From Bog-159 sp963785255 (GTDB taxonomy: Bacteria > Acidobacteriota > Terriglobia > Bryobacterales > Bryobacteraceae): 64,000 nucleotides of DNA. The notes under the pieces are model-generated. The model was not told where the DNA came from. It ran no database searches and was given only the letters and a program-made list of their open reading frames with translations. Of the stretch, positions 32,254-41,209 are shown piece by piece; positions within the stretch are counted from its first letter, which is position 1, and every line of letters starts with the position of its first letter. The position numbers were made by a program, and so were the translations under genes. The stretch is taken from positions 372,001 to 436,000 of the forward strand of contig CAWAUR010000009.1 in NCBI GenBank assembly GCA_963785255.1. Direction: 5' to 3'.

Positions 32254-32269
32254 AACGTCGCCGGTGCAC

Positions 32270-33910
32270 TTACTGCGGCTTCGGCAGTTCCTTGCGCGGT
32301 ACTCTCTCCGGATTATTCGCCGCATCATACACCAGCGATGCGATGATCGCCGATGCCTCCATCAAGTCAGACGCCACCGCATGATCGTAGGTGTCCATGC
32401 TCGAATGGTGCGTAACCGTGCCATAGTCGAGCGGATCCTGAATGAATTGGAATCCCGGCAATCCTACGGCATCGAACGACTGATGGTCCGTGCCGCCCGT
32501 ATTCTTAATGGTGATGGTAGTCGCGCCTTCGTCGCGGAACGGTGCGAGCCAGGTTTCGAAGAATGGGCGCGCCCCGGCGTTCTCCTGTAAATAAACGCCG
32601 CGAATCTTGCCGCTGCCGTTATCCAGGTTGTAATAGACGGACAGCTTGGCATGCTCCGGCAGAAGTTGCATGGTTTTGGGATCGCCGAAGTGCTTCTTCA
32701 CGTACGCCTCCGAGCCGTACAGTCCTTGCTCCTCGCCGCTCCACAATCCGATGCGCACAGTGCGATCCATGCTCAGGTTCAACGCTTTCAGAATGCGCAT
32801 CACCTCGATCATCACCGCGCTGCCGGCACCGTTATCCGTCGCGCCCGTGCCCGCATGCCAGGAATCGAAATGTCCCCCGATCATGACCACCTCGTCCGGT
32901 TTCTTCGCACCCGGTATTTCACCGATGATATTGGCGGAGTTCACATCCTTGTCCGAAGCCTGCACCTTGAGCGACATGCGCAGCTTCACCGGCGTTTTCT
33001 TTTCCATCACGCGCAGAATGCGGTTGTATTGCTCTTCAGTAATGACAAACGTGGGCGGCGCCAGGGGATCGGCGCTCATGTGCGATCCGGCCTGTTCGGC
33101 GTTGGTCCGGCCATCGTGCGAGCGGTCGTCGCGCAGCAACACGCCCAGGACACCTTCGTCCAGCAGGAATTTATTCCGCTCGGTAGCCAGCGCAATCGCC
33201 GCATAGAAGATTTCGTCGAATGTGGAGTCCGGCAGGCTCGCAAAGAACTTGCCCATTTCTTCCGGATCTTCCGGCCACTTCAGATCCTGGAGCTTGGTGT
33301 AGTTCTTGGCCGCGTGCTCTGGCGCGGCGGCCATGGCCGCCAGGTCGGCGTCGGTATAACGGCGAAATTCGGGCTTGGTCTGCTCCGGTGGGATCTTCTC
33401 ATCGCGCATCATCACGAACTTGCCGCGCAGCTTGCCGGCCCACTCCTTGCGGTAGGCCTCAAACTCCGCGCGCGCCTTTTTCAGATCGCGGGTGCGCGGC
33501 AGAGGCGCCAGAATGGTCTCGCCCGTGATAGGCCCATTCGTGCCGGCGGACCATGCCAGCGGCGTCGCGTCCATCGACGAGTAGCGCGGCTCCACCATTT
33601 CGAGCGACCACTGTTCGGCCGACCAACTGCGGCCAAACGGTCCCCATTCCTCCAGATGCACATTGCTCAGGCCGATCTCGCGCAACCGGCGCTGCGCCCA
33701 CTCGGCGGCCTGGAAGAACTCGCGCGAGGCGGTCAGCCGCGGGCCGTATACATCGCTCAGCCACGAGAGATGATCCATGACTTTGGAATGATCGTAGGCT
33801 TCGGTTTGGATGCGCGCAATGACGCCCAGATCCGGCTTCGATTGGCACCACAGCGCCGGCGGCAAAAACATCAACAACAGAAATTGTTTGTGAAGTGAGG
33901 ATCGAGTCAT
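32270..33910 (-). CDS. M28 family metallopeptidase (carboxypeptidase Q-like)
   Basis: 546 residues from the ATG at 33910. A signal peptide (LLLMFLPPALWCQ, cleavage after it) is followed by a region with an inserted PA domain and the M28 core. Zinc ligands are visible: VVMIGGHFDSWHAGTGATDN (His, Asp), GLWSGEEQGLYGSEAY (catalytic and binding Glu), SVYYNLDNGSGKIRG (Asp) and VTHHSSMDTYDH (His). Length and order fit the plasma glutamate carboxypeptidase (CPQ) group of dipeptidases/aminopeptidases. It probably degrades peptides outside the inner membrane. It starts next to a run of repeats and has no operon partners. Confidence 0.92.
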   Translation of the reverse strand: MTRSSLHKQFLLLMFLPPALWCQSKPDLGVIARIQTEAYDHSKVMDHLSWLSDVYGPRLTASREFFQAAEWAQRRLREIGLSNVHLEEWGPFGRSWSAEQWSLEMVEPRYSSMDATPLAWSAGTNGPITGETILAPLPRTRDLKKARAEFEAYRKEWAGKLRGKFVMMRDEKIPPEQTKPEFRRYTDADLAAMAAAPEHAAKNYTKLQDLKWPEDPEEMGKFFASLPDSTFDEIFYAAIALATERNKFLLDEGVLGVLLRDDRSHDGRTNAEQAGSHMSADPLAPPTFVITEEQYNRILRVMEKKTPVKLRMSLKVQASDKDVNSANIIGEIPGAKKPDEVVMIGGHFDSWHAGTGATDNGAGSAVMIEVMRILKALNLSMDRTVRIGLWSGEEQGLYGSEAYVKKHFGDPKTMQLLPEHAKLSVYYNLDNGSGKIRGVYLQENAGARPFFETWLAPFRDEGATTITIKNTGGTDHQSFDAVGLPGFQFIQDPLDYGTVTHHSSMDTYDHAVASDLMEASAIIASLVYDAANNPERVPRKELPKPQ

Positions 33911-34034
33911 GTGCTTGAATGCCGGAGAGCGGCTCTCCCGGGCTGCGCTCACCCTATCACGCTTGCGGGAAACCGGTCAAGCAAATCGCGTTACGCGGGT
34001 GCTTAACCATTTTGGGGATTCTGAGCCAAGGAAA

Positions 34035-34130
34035 CCGCTCCCTGACGGTCGCGGCTCGGTAAATCGTGCGACATCGGTAGATCGTGCGAAATCGACGCAC
34101 TTGCTACCGAGCCGCGACCGTCAGGGAGTG
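34035..34130. repeat. Inverted repeat, family 2
   Basis: CCGCTCCCTGACGGTCGCGG with CTCGGTAA (34035-34062), and TACCGAGCCGCGACCGTCAG with GGAGTG (34105-34130), face each other around a spacer containing a short direct repeat (ATCGTGCGAMATCG). No gene is seen between 33911 and 34285. Confidence 0.8.
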
Positions 34131-34178
34131 CCCCATGGCGCCTGGGGCCCACCAAAGGTGATGAAGACGGGCGCGCCT

Positions 34179-34241
34179 GTGGGGCAGGCTCGTAGCCTGC
34201 GCGGAGCTCATAGCTCCGCCCGGCGAGCGCAGCTCGCCGCC
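34179..34241. repeat. Composite palindromic repeat, family 1
   Basis: GTGGGGCAGGCTCGTAGCCT followed by GC, then GCGGAGCTCATAGCTCCGC and GGCGAGCGCAGCTCGCC. The module sequences differ slightly from the other copies. It lies 45 bases downstream of the response-regulator stop at 34286 (minus strand). Confidence 0.8.
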
Positions 34242-34285
34242 AGCCTGCGTCTTCAACGGAGCGGTTTTTCCAAGGCTGTTATCAG

Positions 34286-34798
34286 TCACGTCATGCCACG
34301 GTCTCGCAGCAGCTTCTTCAACACGCCGCCCAGCTTCATGAACTCCTCGTAGCTGGGCGGCTTGCGGAAGTAACTGGCGCCCATCGAGGCTGCCGTACTC
34401 AGATCGCTGGGCGAATCCGACGAAGTGAAAATCAACACCGGTACGTCCCGGCACTTGGGGCTGGCGCGCAGCCGTTGCAACACCTCGAACCCATCCCGTT
34501 TCGGAAGATTCAAATCGAGCAGCAGGAAATGCGGGCATGGCGCATTGTCATCCTCCTCGGCTCGCGTGATGAAATCGATCGCCTGTTGGCCGTCGGAGGC
34601 GATGTGGACGTCCAGCGGCAGGCCCTCCAGGCGAATGGCCTCCCGGACAATCAGCGCGTCGGGAAGGTTATCCTCGGCCAGCAGAAGGTTGAACCGGCGG
34701 GCCGCCTCCGGGATCGGCAGGGTGGGGGATGGTGAAGAAGAAGGTGGATCCGTTTCCAGGCTCGGATTCGACCCAGATTCTTCCGCCGTAGCGTTCAA
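34286..34798 (-). CDS. Single-domain response regulator (Rcp1-like), start uncertain
   Basis: The receiver domain covers the last 140 residues: RFNLLLAEDNLPDALIVREA, phosphoacceptor Asp in FLLLDLNLPKRDGFE, the switch serine in VLIFTSSDSPSDL, and the lysine in SYFRKPPSYEEF. This is the Rcp1/CheY-like type that pairs with phytochrome-like kinases. The only conventional start near it is the TTG at 34798, which overlaps the kinase gene by 131 bases; a CTG at 34720 is closer to the domain. The missing start suggests either a non-canonical initiation codon or a frameshift that once joined it to the kinase as a hybrid. It presumably takes phosphate from that kinase. Confidence 0.8.
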   Translation of the reverse strand: MNATAEESGSNPSLETDPPSSSPSPTLPIPEAARRFNLLLAEDNLPDALIVREAIRLEGLPLDVHIASDGQQAIDFITRAEEDDNAPCPHFLLLDLNLPKRDGFEVLQRLRASPKCRDVPVLIFTSSDSPSDLSTAASMGASYFRKPPSYEEFMKLGGVLKKLLRDRGMT

Positions 34799-36518
34799 CC
34801 ACGCGTTGGCAGATTGCCAGACCAATACCGGTGCCGCTATATTTCCGATCGTGATGGAGCCGCTTGAATACACCAAAGATTTTCTCCTTATATTGAGGGT
34901 CGATGCCGATGCCGTTGTCTTCGACTGAGAAGCGCCAGAAACCGCCTTGGCCGACGGCCGAGATGTGGATTATGGGGGGCACAGTGTCCCGATATTTCAG
35001 GGCATTGCCGACCAGGTTTTGAAAAAGCTGCTGCAGGTGCGCCTCGCTCATGTGCACCTGCGGCAGCGGATCGTAAGTCACTGTCGCATGACTCTCGCGC
35101 ATGGATTCGGTGAGGCTGGATAGCGCGTCCTCCAAAGCCACCGAGGCGTCCACCACCGATTGACTAAGTTCCGCCCGGCTGGCTCTGGCATAGGCGAGCA
35201 GATCGTTTACCAGGGTGGCCAGGCGGCGGCCGCTCTCCGTGAGGAAACCGAGATAGAGCCGGCCGTCGTCGTCCAGCAGGTGATGGTATCGCCGGGCCAC
35301 GATCTCGCTGTAAACCGCCACGTTCCGGATAGGTTCTTGCAGGTCGTGGCTGGCCGAATACGCAAACTGCTGCAGATCGTCGTTGGCCCGGCGCAGTTCT
35401 TCTTCGCGTTCCTTCTGTTCGTGAATCTCCGTGCTCGATCCGATCCACAGCGTAATCTGTCCCTCGGCGTTGCGCATGGGGCGCGCGCGATTGAGATGCC
35501 ATCTATAGACGCCATCGGCGCGGCGGAATCGGCTGGTCATCTGCAAGGGTTCGCCCGTAGCGATGCTCTGCTGCCAGGCGCGCATACCGTCCTCCAGATC
35601 GTCGGGATGAATGAATTGCACCCAACCCCAGTCTCTGATTTGGTCAAAGGTGAGTCCGGTAAAATCCATCCACAACTTATTCAGATAGACCGATTCTCCG
35701 GTGGCGCTGGCCGCGAAGATTTTTTGCGGCATCGATTCGGCCATGAAACGAAATCGTTGGCGCTCGTCCTCGGCTTCCTGTAATGCGGCTTCCCGATCCG
35801 CCAGGGCTTTTTTCAATTCGCTGTCACGCGACTGAATGCCGGCTAGCATTTCATTGAACCGATCGACCAGAACACCCATTTCATCGCCCGAGAGCTTCTG
35901 CGCCCGGACGCCGTAATCGCCCGTTTTGGAAACCGACGTGGTCGCGCTGACCAGCCTGGAAATGGGCTCGGCGATCAGCCTGCGCAAGTGCGAAGACAAC
36001 AAAAATGCAAGCAGGCTGGCGGCCAGCAGGACGCAGGCCACCGTGGTTCCGTACAGTCTGATACGCTCCTGAATTTCGCCGAGATCGTAGACCAGCATCA
36101 ACGTGCCGATGCGCTTTCCATGGAGAAGGATGGGCTGCGCCAGCGTAATTTTATTGCCGCCGGTACGAGCGCTTGGCCGGGCTTCAGGCGGCGGGCAGAC
36201 AGAATCGGGTTGGCGCAAGTATTTGGCTAGCAGCACGCCATTGTTCCAATAAATGCAAGCGGCGTCCACGTGCGAACGGGCGCGCAAGGCGCTTAAGGTT
36301 TGAGCCGCGGAATCCGGATCGTTGAAGTCCAGCGCCGCCGTGCTATTATCCGCCACGATCCGGCCGAGGGCGGATAGGTCGCGCCGCAGGCTCTGGCGAA
36401 ACAACACGGAATCCGCCACGACAATGCCCAATCCGGCCAGCAACAGAGCGGCCGCAGTGATGACCATGGTAATGATCGTCACTTTTTGGCTGATCGGTCT
36501 GTCGCGAAATTTAAGCAT
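34668..36518 (-). CDS. Hybrid-context sensor histidine kinase with CHASE8, HAMP and PAS domains
   Basis: 616 residues. Membrane helices lie near 16-36 and 155-180. Between them is a CHASE8 periplasmic domain (RIVADNSTAALDFNDPDSAA). A HAMP domain follows (about 180-235), then PAS (FMAESMPQKIFAASATGESV, WGWVQFIHPDDLEDG), HisKA with YSASHDLQEPIRNVAVYSE (phosphoacceptor His about 391) and HATPase with LFQNLVGNALKYR, FSVEDNGIGID and KYSGTGIGLAICQRVVE. CHASE8 is the sensor that YfiR-type proteins inhibit in YfiN diguanylate cyclases. Here it drives a kinase, and a YfiR gene sits directly upstream in the operon. It should phosphorylate the regulator at 34286. Confidence 0.9.
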   Translation of the reverse strand: MLKFRDRPISQKVTIITMVITAAALLLAGLGIVVADSVLFRQSLRRDLSALGRIVADNSTAALDFNDPDSAAQTLSALRARSHVDAACIYWNNGVLLAKYLRQPDSVCPPPEARPSARTGGNKITLAQPILLHGKRIGTLMLVYDLGEIQERIRLYGTTVACVLLAASLLAFLLSSHLRRLIAEPISRLVSATTSVSKTGDYGVRAQKLSGDEMGVLVDRFNEMLAGIQSRDSELKKALADREAALQEAEDERQRFRFMAESMPQKIFAASATGESVYLNKLWMDFTGLTFDQIRDWGWVQFIHPDDLEDGMRAWQQSIATGEPLQMTSRFRRADGVYRWHLNRARPMRNAEGQITLWIGSSTEIHEQKEREEELRRANDDLQQFAYSASHDLQEPIRNVAVYSEIVARRYHHLLDDDGRLYLGFLTESGRRLATLVNDLLAYARASRAELSQSVVDASVALEDALSSLTESMRESHATVTYDPLPQVHMSEAHLQQLFQNLVGNALKYRDTVPPIIHISAVGQGGFWRFSVEDNGIGIDPQYKEKIFGVFKRLHHDRKYSGTGIGLAICQRVVERYGGRIWVESEPGNGSTFFFTIPHPADPGGGPPVQPSAGRG

Positions 36519-36533
36519 CGCCGCTCGCCCGAT

Positions 36534-37109
36534 TCATCGTTCCACCGATCTCGCGACGCTCAACAGTTTGGAGCTGAGCCTTAGCGCCGCGCGTTCCGCG
36601 GCGGATCGGTTGATATCGAAACGCACGCGGCGGTTATCGATTACGAAAGCGATTATACCGCCGTCGCGCGTAAAACTCTGTCCTTCGCCGACCGTAAGTA
36701 CACCCGATCCTAAGCTGCCCGGACTTACTGGCGGCTTTTTTCCCTCGGAGCCAAAAAAGACGATTTGGCAGGCTTGCGCAGCGGGCGCTTCGTCGATCCG
36801 GCGCACCACCAGCTTGCGCGATCCTACGGTCTCGCCCGACGCAGTCTCGTCCAGCGTGCGGCCGAACGGATCGTTTCCCAAGACACAGATGGTGAACGGC
36901 GATGCCGCGCCGGCGAAGGCGCCGTCGGGCCACGCGACGAACTTCGTGAAATTCAGCAGGAACGCCGCTTTCACTTCGTATTCAAGCTTGGGTTGAGCGG
37001 CGGCGCGATACGGTGTAAGGACTAACTCGGCACTTAGTCCGAACCATAAGGCGATGCGCGCCGCTCGGAAGAGGATGCGGCTGGGCCAGCTCCGCACGGT
37101 AGCCACCAC
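36534..37109 (-). CDS. YfiR family periplasmic protein (DUF4154)
   Basis: 191 residues starting at GTG, immediately after the TonB receptor stop. A signal peptide (about 10-38) is followed by the YfiR fold: YEVKAAFLLNFTKFVAWPDG, FTICVLGNDPFGRTLDE, CQIVFFGSEG and FTRDGGIIAFVIDNRRVRFD, then INRSAAERAALRLSSKLLSV. YfiR in Pseudomonas binds and represses the periplasmic part of YfiN. Here the target is likely the CHASE8 domain of the following kinase. The order receptor, YfiR, CHASE8 kinase, regulator suggests an outer-membrane-to-cytoplasm signalling chain. The two cysteines (one each in ICVLG and ACQIV) could form the redox-sensitive disulphide seen in the family. Confidence 0.9.
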   Translation of the reverse strand: MVATVRSWPSRILFRAARIALWFGLSAELVLTPYRAAAQPKLEYEVKAAFLLNFTKFVAWPDGAFAGAASPFTICVLGNDPFGRTLDETASGETVGSRKLVVRRIDEAPAAQACQIVFFGSEGKKPPVSPGSLGSGVLTVGEGQSFTRDGGIIAFVIDNRRVRFDINRSAAERAALRLSSKLLSVARSVER

Positions 37110-39164
37110 TTACTTCCTCCACGTCAGGCTGGCGTAGACGTTACGTATAATGGCGACCGGGGGTCCGGGATCGCCGACATACTCCACATGATACGGCTGA
37201 AGTAAGTTGTTGCCGACCACCGAAAACTCCAGGTGCGGATGAAAGCGCCACGCAAACCGGGCGTCGCCCGTGGAGTAAGCCGGCACGCCCAGGGCCGGTA
37301 AGGCGCCTACATAACGGTATATCAGATCCAACTGCAGCTTCTTCGTGATATCGAACGAAGACTGCACGGTCACTTGATGGCGCGGGCTGGATTCTTCCTC
37401 ACTTTGGGGCGTGTTGCCGGGCGGCGTCCCGGGGACCTTGGAGAGATTCATATTCAAGTACGAATAAGACCCTCGTAGCCGCCAGCGATCCGTGGGCCTG
37501 AATTCCGGCGCGATTTCGCCGCCCGCGGTGGTGCCGTAAAAGTCGTTGCGGAATTGCGCGGCAATCAAGATGTAGTTAGGCGGCGGCGGCCCGGGAAACG
37601 GCAATGTATTCGACGGTGCTTCAAAGGTGGTGAGGTCCTCGCTGAAAAGATCGTGATAGTGATTTTCGAAGCCCGCGAAATCGATAAAGAATTTCTTCCC
37701 GATCAGTGCGCGATATCCGATTTCATAGCCGTTGAGCTGTTCGGGCGCGAAATCCGGATTGGCATCGTAGCGCCCGAAGATCGGAACTCCGCCGGCCGAG
37801 CCCAGATAACTGGAGAGATAGAAATCGTGCTCCCCCTGGGAGGGCGCGCGGATGGCATGCGTGAATGCCGCCCAAAACGCGTGTTTTTCCGCGGGCGTCC
37901 ACATCAGCCGGACACTAGGTTCCAGTTCGGCGCCCGTGAAATTGGTGCGGAATATCTTGCTGCCGGCGTCCAGCGTCAGGCGCCGGTCGATGAGGGTAAT
38001 ATCGTCTTCAAAAAAGCCGGATAGTTGGTAATCGAGCCGGTTGTAAGGATCGAACACCAGGCCGGTACTGACTTCCATAAAATGCCCGTCACTCGATTGT
38101 GCACCTAATCCGTAGATGAACTGCTGGCGGGCGCCCACATTGGTGTGCGCGATCAGGTCGATATCGAATGTGTTGCGATCCTCGCCAAAGTTCACTTCCT
38201 GGTGGTTGGTCCGGTCGTAATACGCTTCCACCTGGAAATCGCTGCCGGGGCTCATGATGTGCGTCCAGCGCGCCAGCAGGTTACCGCCCGAAGCATCCTC
38301 GTATCCGTCCGGAGTACTCTCCGAGGGAGGCGTATAGTTGCCTAGGGCCACCCGTTCGCCGTCTTCCTGACTGTATAAGTCGCCTTGCACGGTAAGTGAG
38401 TCGCGGGGGGATGCCGTCCAATCCACGCGGAAGCCGCCTTGCGCGCCACGCCAGGCGTCGAAATCGTCATTGTCGAAGTGATGCTCTGGACCGCGATCGT
38501 AGGCCTTCACGTAGGCGCGATAGGTGAGTCCGTCGCCGTCGCCTCCGCCGTAGCGATAATCGGTAAAGCCTTGCTCCAGGTTGCCGCCGCCCGCGGAAGC
38601 ATAGCTTCCCTGAGTGTCTTTGGAACTCTTGGTGATGATATTGATGACTCCGTTGACGGCGTTGGGTCCCCAGATGGTGCCGCCGGGGCCGCGGATCACT
38701 TCAATGCGATCGATATCTTCCAGCAGATAGTCCTGTACTTCCCAATACGTTCCGGCGAAGAGAGGCGTGTAGACGCTGCGCCCGTCGATCAGAACGAGCA
38801 CGGAGCGCGCCAGCCGCGAGCCGAAGCCGCGAATGCCGATGGACCACTTACTGCTGTCGATGCGCGCCACCTCCACGCCCGGCGCCAGCCGCAGCGCCTC
38901 TGCCAGCGTGGTCACGCCCGCCCGGCGGATATCTTCACTGGTGATGACATAGATCGCGGTAGGGGACTGGAAGGCGGGAGTGGGTCCTTTGGATGGCGAA
39001 GTCACTTCGATTTGCGAAAGCTCTTCGAGGCTTAACTGCTTCAGCGTCTGCGGAGTCGTGTCGTCAGGGGCGGCCTGCGGCGGATTGTCGGCGCTGAGTG
39101 CTGGCGGGAGCAATGTGAGAAAGCATACTAATCCCAGGTACCGCGGCGCGTGCGGAGTCACCAT
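37110..39164 (-). CDS. TonB-dependent outer-membrane receptor
   Basis: 684 residues. A signal peptide (about 1-24) is followed by a TonB box/plug region: LEELSQIEVTSPSKGPTPAF and AIYVITSEDIRRAGVTTLAE, then ALRLAPGVEVARIDSSKWSI, LVLIDGRSVYTPLFAGTYWE, and EVIRGPGGTIWGPNAVNGVI. The C-terminal barrel ends with the usual aromatic strand NVYASLTWRK. It imports or senses an iron complex, vitamin or sugar oligomer; the substrate is not apparent. The gene is the first of a four-gene minus-strand operon with yfiR and a two-component pair, suggesting that ligand passage is coupled to signalling. Confidence 0.92.
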   Translation of the reverse strand: MVTPHAPRYLGLVCFLTLLPPALSADNPPQAAPDDTTPQTLKQLSLEELSQIEVTSPSKGPTPAFQSPTAIYVITSEDIRRAGVTTLAEALRLAPGVEVARIDSSKWSIGIRGFGSRLARSVLVLIDGRSVYTPLFAGTYWEVQDYLLEDIDRIEVIRGPGGTIWGPNAVNGVINIITKSSKDTQGSYASAGGGNLEQGFTDYRYGGGDGDGLTYRAYVKAYDRGPEHHFDNDDFDAWRGAQGGFRVDWTASPRDSLTVQGDLYSQEDGERVALGNYTPPSESTPDGYEDASGGNLLARWTHIMSPGSDFQVEAYYDRTNHQEVNFGEDRNTFDIDLIAHTNVGARQQFIYGLGAQSSDGHFMEVSTGLVFDPYNRLDYQLSGFFEDDITLIDRRLTLDAGSKIFRTNFTGAELEPSVRLMWTPAEKHAFWAAFTHAIRAPSQGEHDFYLSSYLGSAGGVPIFGRYDANPDFAPEQLNGYEIGYRALIGKKFFIDFAGFENHYHDLFSEDLTTFEAPSNTLPFPGPPPPNYILIAAQFRNDFYGTTAGGEIAPEFRPTDRWRLRGSYSYLNMNLSKVPGTPPGNTPQSEEESSPRHQVTVQSSFDITKKLQLDLIYRYVGALPALGVPAYSTGDARFAWRFHPHLEFSVVGNNLLQPYHVEYVGDPGPPVAIIRNVYASLTWRK

Positions 39165-39282
39165 CTCGATTCTTACGATTCTAATTCAGTCAGACGGTCA
39201 GTGCACTCAAACTAAGAGCGACCGGCACAGAGACTGTACGGCAACTTACGTTTATGGGAGAGAGAGACGCGGCTTGGGGGCC

Positions 39283-39366
39283 CCGCTCCCTCACGGTCGC
39301 GGCTCTGTAACGCTCTTCTTTACCGAGCCACGACCGCCTTTACCGAGCCACGACCGTCAGGGAGTG
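39283..39366. repeat. Inverted repeat, family 2
   Basis: CCGCTCCCTCACGGTCGCGG with CTCTGTAA, then TTTACCGAGCCACGACCGCC and TTTACCGAGCCACGACCGTC followed by AGGGAGTGG. The inner arm is duplicated, an early step towards the tandem array seen at 63.3 kb. It lies 8 bases before the TAAATT hexamer of the next gene. Confidence 0.8.
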
Positions 39367-39374
39367 GTCCGCGG

Positions 39375-39380
39375 TAAATT
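39375..39380 (+). promoter_or_regulatory. Candidate -10 element of a leaderless message
   Basis: TAAATT ends exactly six bases before the ATG at 39387. No ribosome site is present. Confidence 0.4.
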
Positions 39381-39386
39381 AGAAGC

Positions 39387-40787
39387 ATGACGCTGCGCGC
39401 AGCCCGATGGATGGCCTTGCTCTTCGCGATGCCGGTGCTGGCTTCGATCGCGCCGCCCGCCGGCTGGGTGCCCGCGCGCTGGAGCGGCACGGATGCGAAG
39501 TCGCTCGGCCTGCTTTCGGGCACACCCGTCAATTGCCTGCTGGTGGCTTCTTACACGCCCGACTTCGTGACGCGCGCGGCGGCCGAGGGCATTGCCGTAC
39601 TGGTAGTGCTGAAGCCGGGCCCAGACCCCGCCGATCCTGCGCGTAAAGCTATCCGCGACGGTTTGCAGGGCATCGTGCTGGAGGGCGATTTTCCCGCGGG
39701 CACGGCTGCCCGCGTGCGCGACCTGCTCGCCAACACGCACGCCATCGTGATCGAACTCACCTCGCGCGCGCGCATGCCGCTGGGCGGTCCGGACCCCATT
39801 GTGGGCACGTATCAAGGCGTCTGGCCCGGCATTCAAGTGCTGGAGAACGGCGCAGCCAAAGCGGCGCCCTCCGGCTCGCCCTGGATCGACACCAACACGG
39901 GTTTCATCCGCTCCGTGCGGGCGTGGGGCGCAACTAACTTGTGGCTGGGATATCTGCCGCCGGCCCACGGCGTGATCACGGGCGAGCGTTACCAGGCAGC
40001 CATCGCGGACGCGGAGATGGCCGGCGCGCGCTGGATTGTGGCGCTGGACGACGATTTCTTCGCACGTCTGCAACACGGCGACGCCGCCGCTATGAAAGAT
40101 TGGCGCGGCATGACGCAGGTGCTGCAATTTTTCGAAAGCCATCCCGAATGGCGCACGCTGCGCCCCTACAGCAAACTGGCCGTGGTGCAAGACCACGATG
40201 ACGCGCTGCTTTCGGGCGGCATCCTAGACATGATCGCGGCCAAGCATACGCCCATGCGCCCAATTCCCGGCCAGATCCTGACGCCGGAATCGCTGGCGGG
40301 CACGACCATGGCAGTGGATGTGGACGCCACCTCGCTGACGCCCGAGCAACGCGAGATGCTGAAGAATTTCGCGCGCGCCGGCGGGACTGTGCTGACCGCG
40401 CCGCCCGGATGGAAAGGGCAAAGCGCACTGCAGCCCGGACAAATCACGCTCGATACCGCCGAACTCGAACGGTTGAACGATATCTGGCACGATGTGCAAA
40501 GCATGACTGGGCGTAAGAACCTGGGCGCCCGGTTATTCAATGTCGCATCCATGTTATCGAACGTGTTATCGACGGAAGATAGCAAGGAAGTAGTGGTGGA
40601 GTTAGTGAATTACTCGTCTTATCCGATTGAGAACGTGGCAGTGCAGGTGTTGGGAACTTTCAAACACGCGCAACTTATAACGCCGGATGGCGCACGGAAG
40701 GACCTGGAAGTTTACGCAACCGATGAAGGCGGCACGGGAGTAGATATCGACCGCGTCGCTGCCTGTGCGGCGTTGCGTTTGGATTAA
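39387..40787 (+). CDS. Secreted hypothetical protein, possibly glutaminase/trimerisation-domain fold
   Basis: 466 residues with a signal peptide (about 1-20). The first half has alternating strands and helices with PVNCLLVASYTPDFVTRAAA, then GLQGIVLEGDFPAG and IVALDDDFFARLQHGDAAAM, which could be a TIM-barrel-like glycosidase relative. The second half has a Rossmann-like segment, YSKLAVVQDHDDALLSGGIL, and EQREMLKNFARAGGTVLTAP, as in the trimerisation/GATase domains of family 42 glycosidases. No catalytic residues can be assigned. It sits alone, preceded by a possible leaderless promoter and followed by a palindromic repeat one base after its stop. Confidence 0.6.
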   Translation: MTLRAARWMALLFAMPVLASIAPPAGWVPARWSGTDAKSLGLLSGTPVNCLLVASYTPDFVTRAAAEGIAVLVVLKPGPDPADPARKAIRDGLQGIVLEGDFPAGTAARVRDLLANTHAIVIELTSRARMPLGGPDPIVGTYQGVWPGIQVLENGAAKAAPSGSPWIDTNTGFIRSVRAWGATNLWLGYLPPAHGVITGERYQAAIADAEMAGARWIVALDDDFFARLQHGDAAAMKDWRGMTQVLQFFESHPEWRTLRPYSKLAVVQDHDDALLSGGILDMIAAKHTPMRPIPGQILTPESLAGTTMAVDVDATSLTPEQREMLKNFARAGGTVLTAPPGWKGQSALQPGQITLDTAELERLNDIWHDVQSMTGRKNLGARLFNVASMLSNVLSTEDSKEVVVELVNYSSYPIENVAVQVLGTFKHAQLITPDGARKDLEVYATDEGGTGVDIDRVAACAALRLD

Positions 40788-40788
40788 T

Positions 40789-40836
40789 GTGAGGCGGGCT
40801 CGTAGCCTGCGGCGGCCTCGTAGGCCGCCTGCGCGG
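40789..40836. repeat. Palindromic repeat, family 1
   Basis: GTGAGGCGGGCTCGTAGCCT followed by GC, then GGCGGCCTCGTAGGCCGCC. It begins one base after the TAA stop of the upstream gene. Confidence 0.8.
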
Positions 40837-41209
40837 ATTGTGGAGAATGTCGGGTCGCGAACGACGATATATCGATCGCGGCACCTGTTCGCATCTAACC
40901 TACGCTGTTCCGGCGTAGAGAGCCTTTGTAGTTACCTAGCGTCAAATGCGAACGAAAGTGGACAATGATACCACGCCCATGTGTATGTGAGGACAAGCGA
41001 GCCGCCGCTAAGGCGCAGGGCTAAGGGCCTACCGGGCACGCTACGTCAATGGGCACTAAAGCGATTCAAATGCGAGTACCATAGTACAGCAAAGATAGCA
41101 AAAATCGAGATAAGTAGAGCTCCCGGATGGTCGTCAATGCCCGGGGAGTGGTTGTCACAATACGCTCCGGAGCTCTCACCTTCAATGTATAAATGGCTGC
41201 CAGTCTTCT
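40837..41209. other. Intergenic stretch without a supported gene
   Basis: No good coding frame is seen here. A minus-strand frame (41046-41273) encodes a short hydrophobic segment ISIFAIFAVLWYSHLNRF but lacks a ribosome site and overlaps the next gene, so I do not call it. The DNA is less GC-rich than its surroundings. Confidence 0.4.

Noticed and set aside
32651..33898. Long plus-strand open frame (415 codons) opposite the M28 peptidase
   Set aside because: Antisense shadow of a gene with all zinc-ligand motifs; composition is typical of reverse-frame translation.
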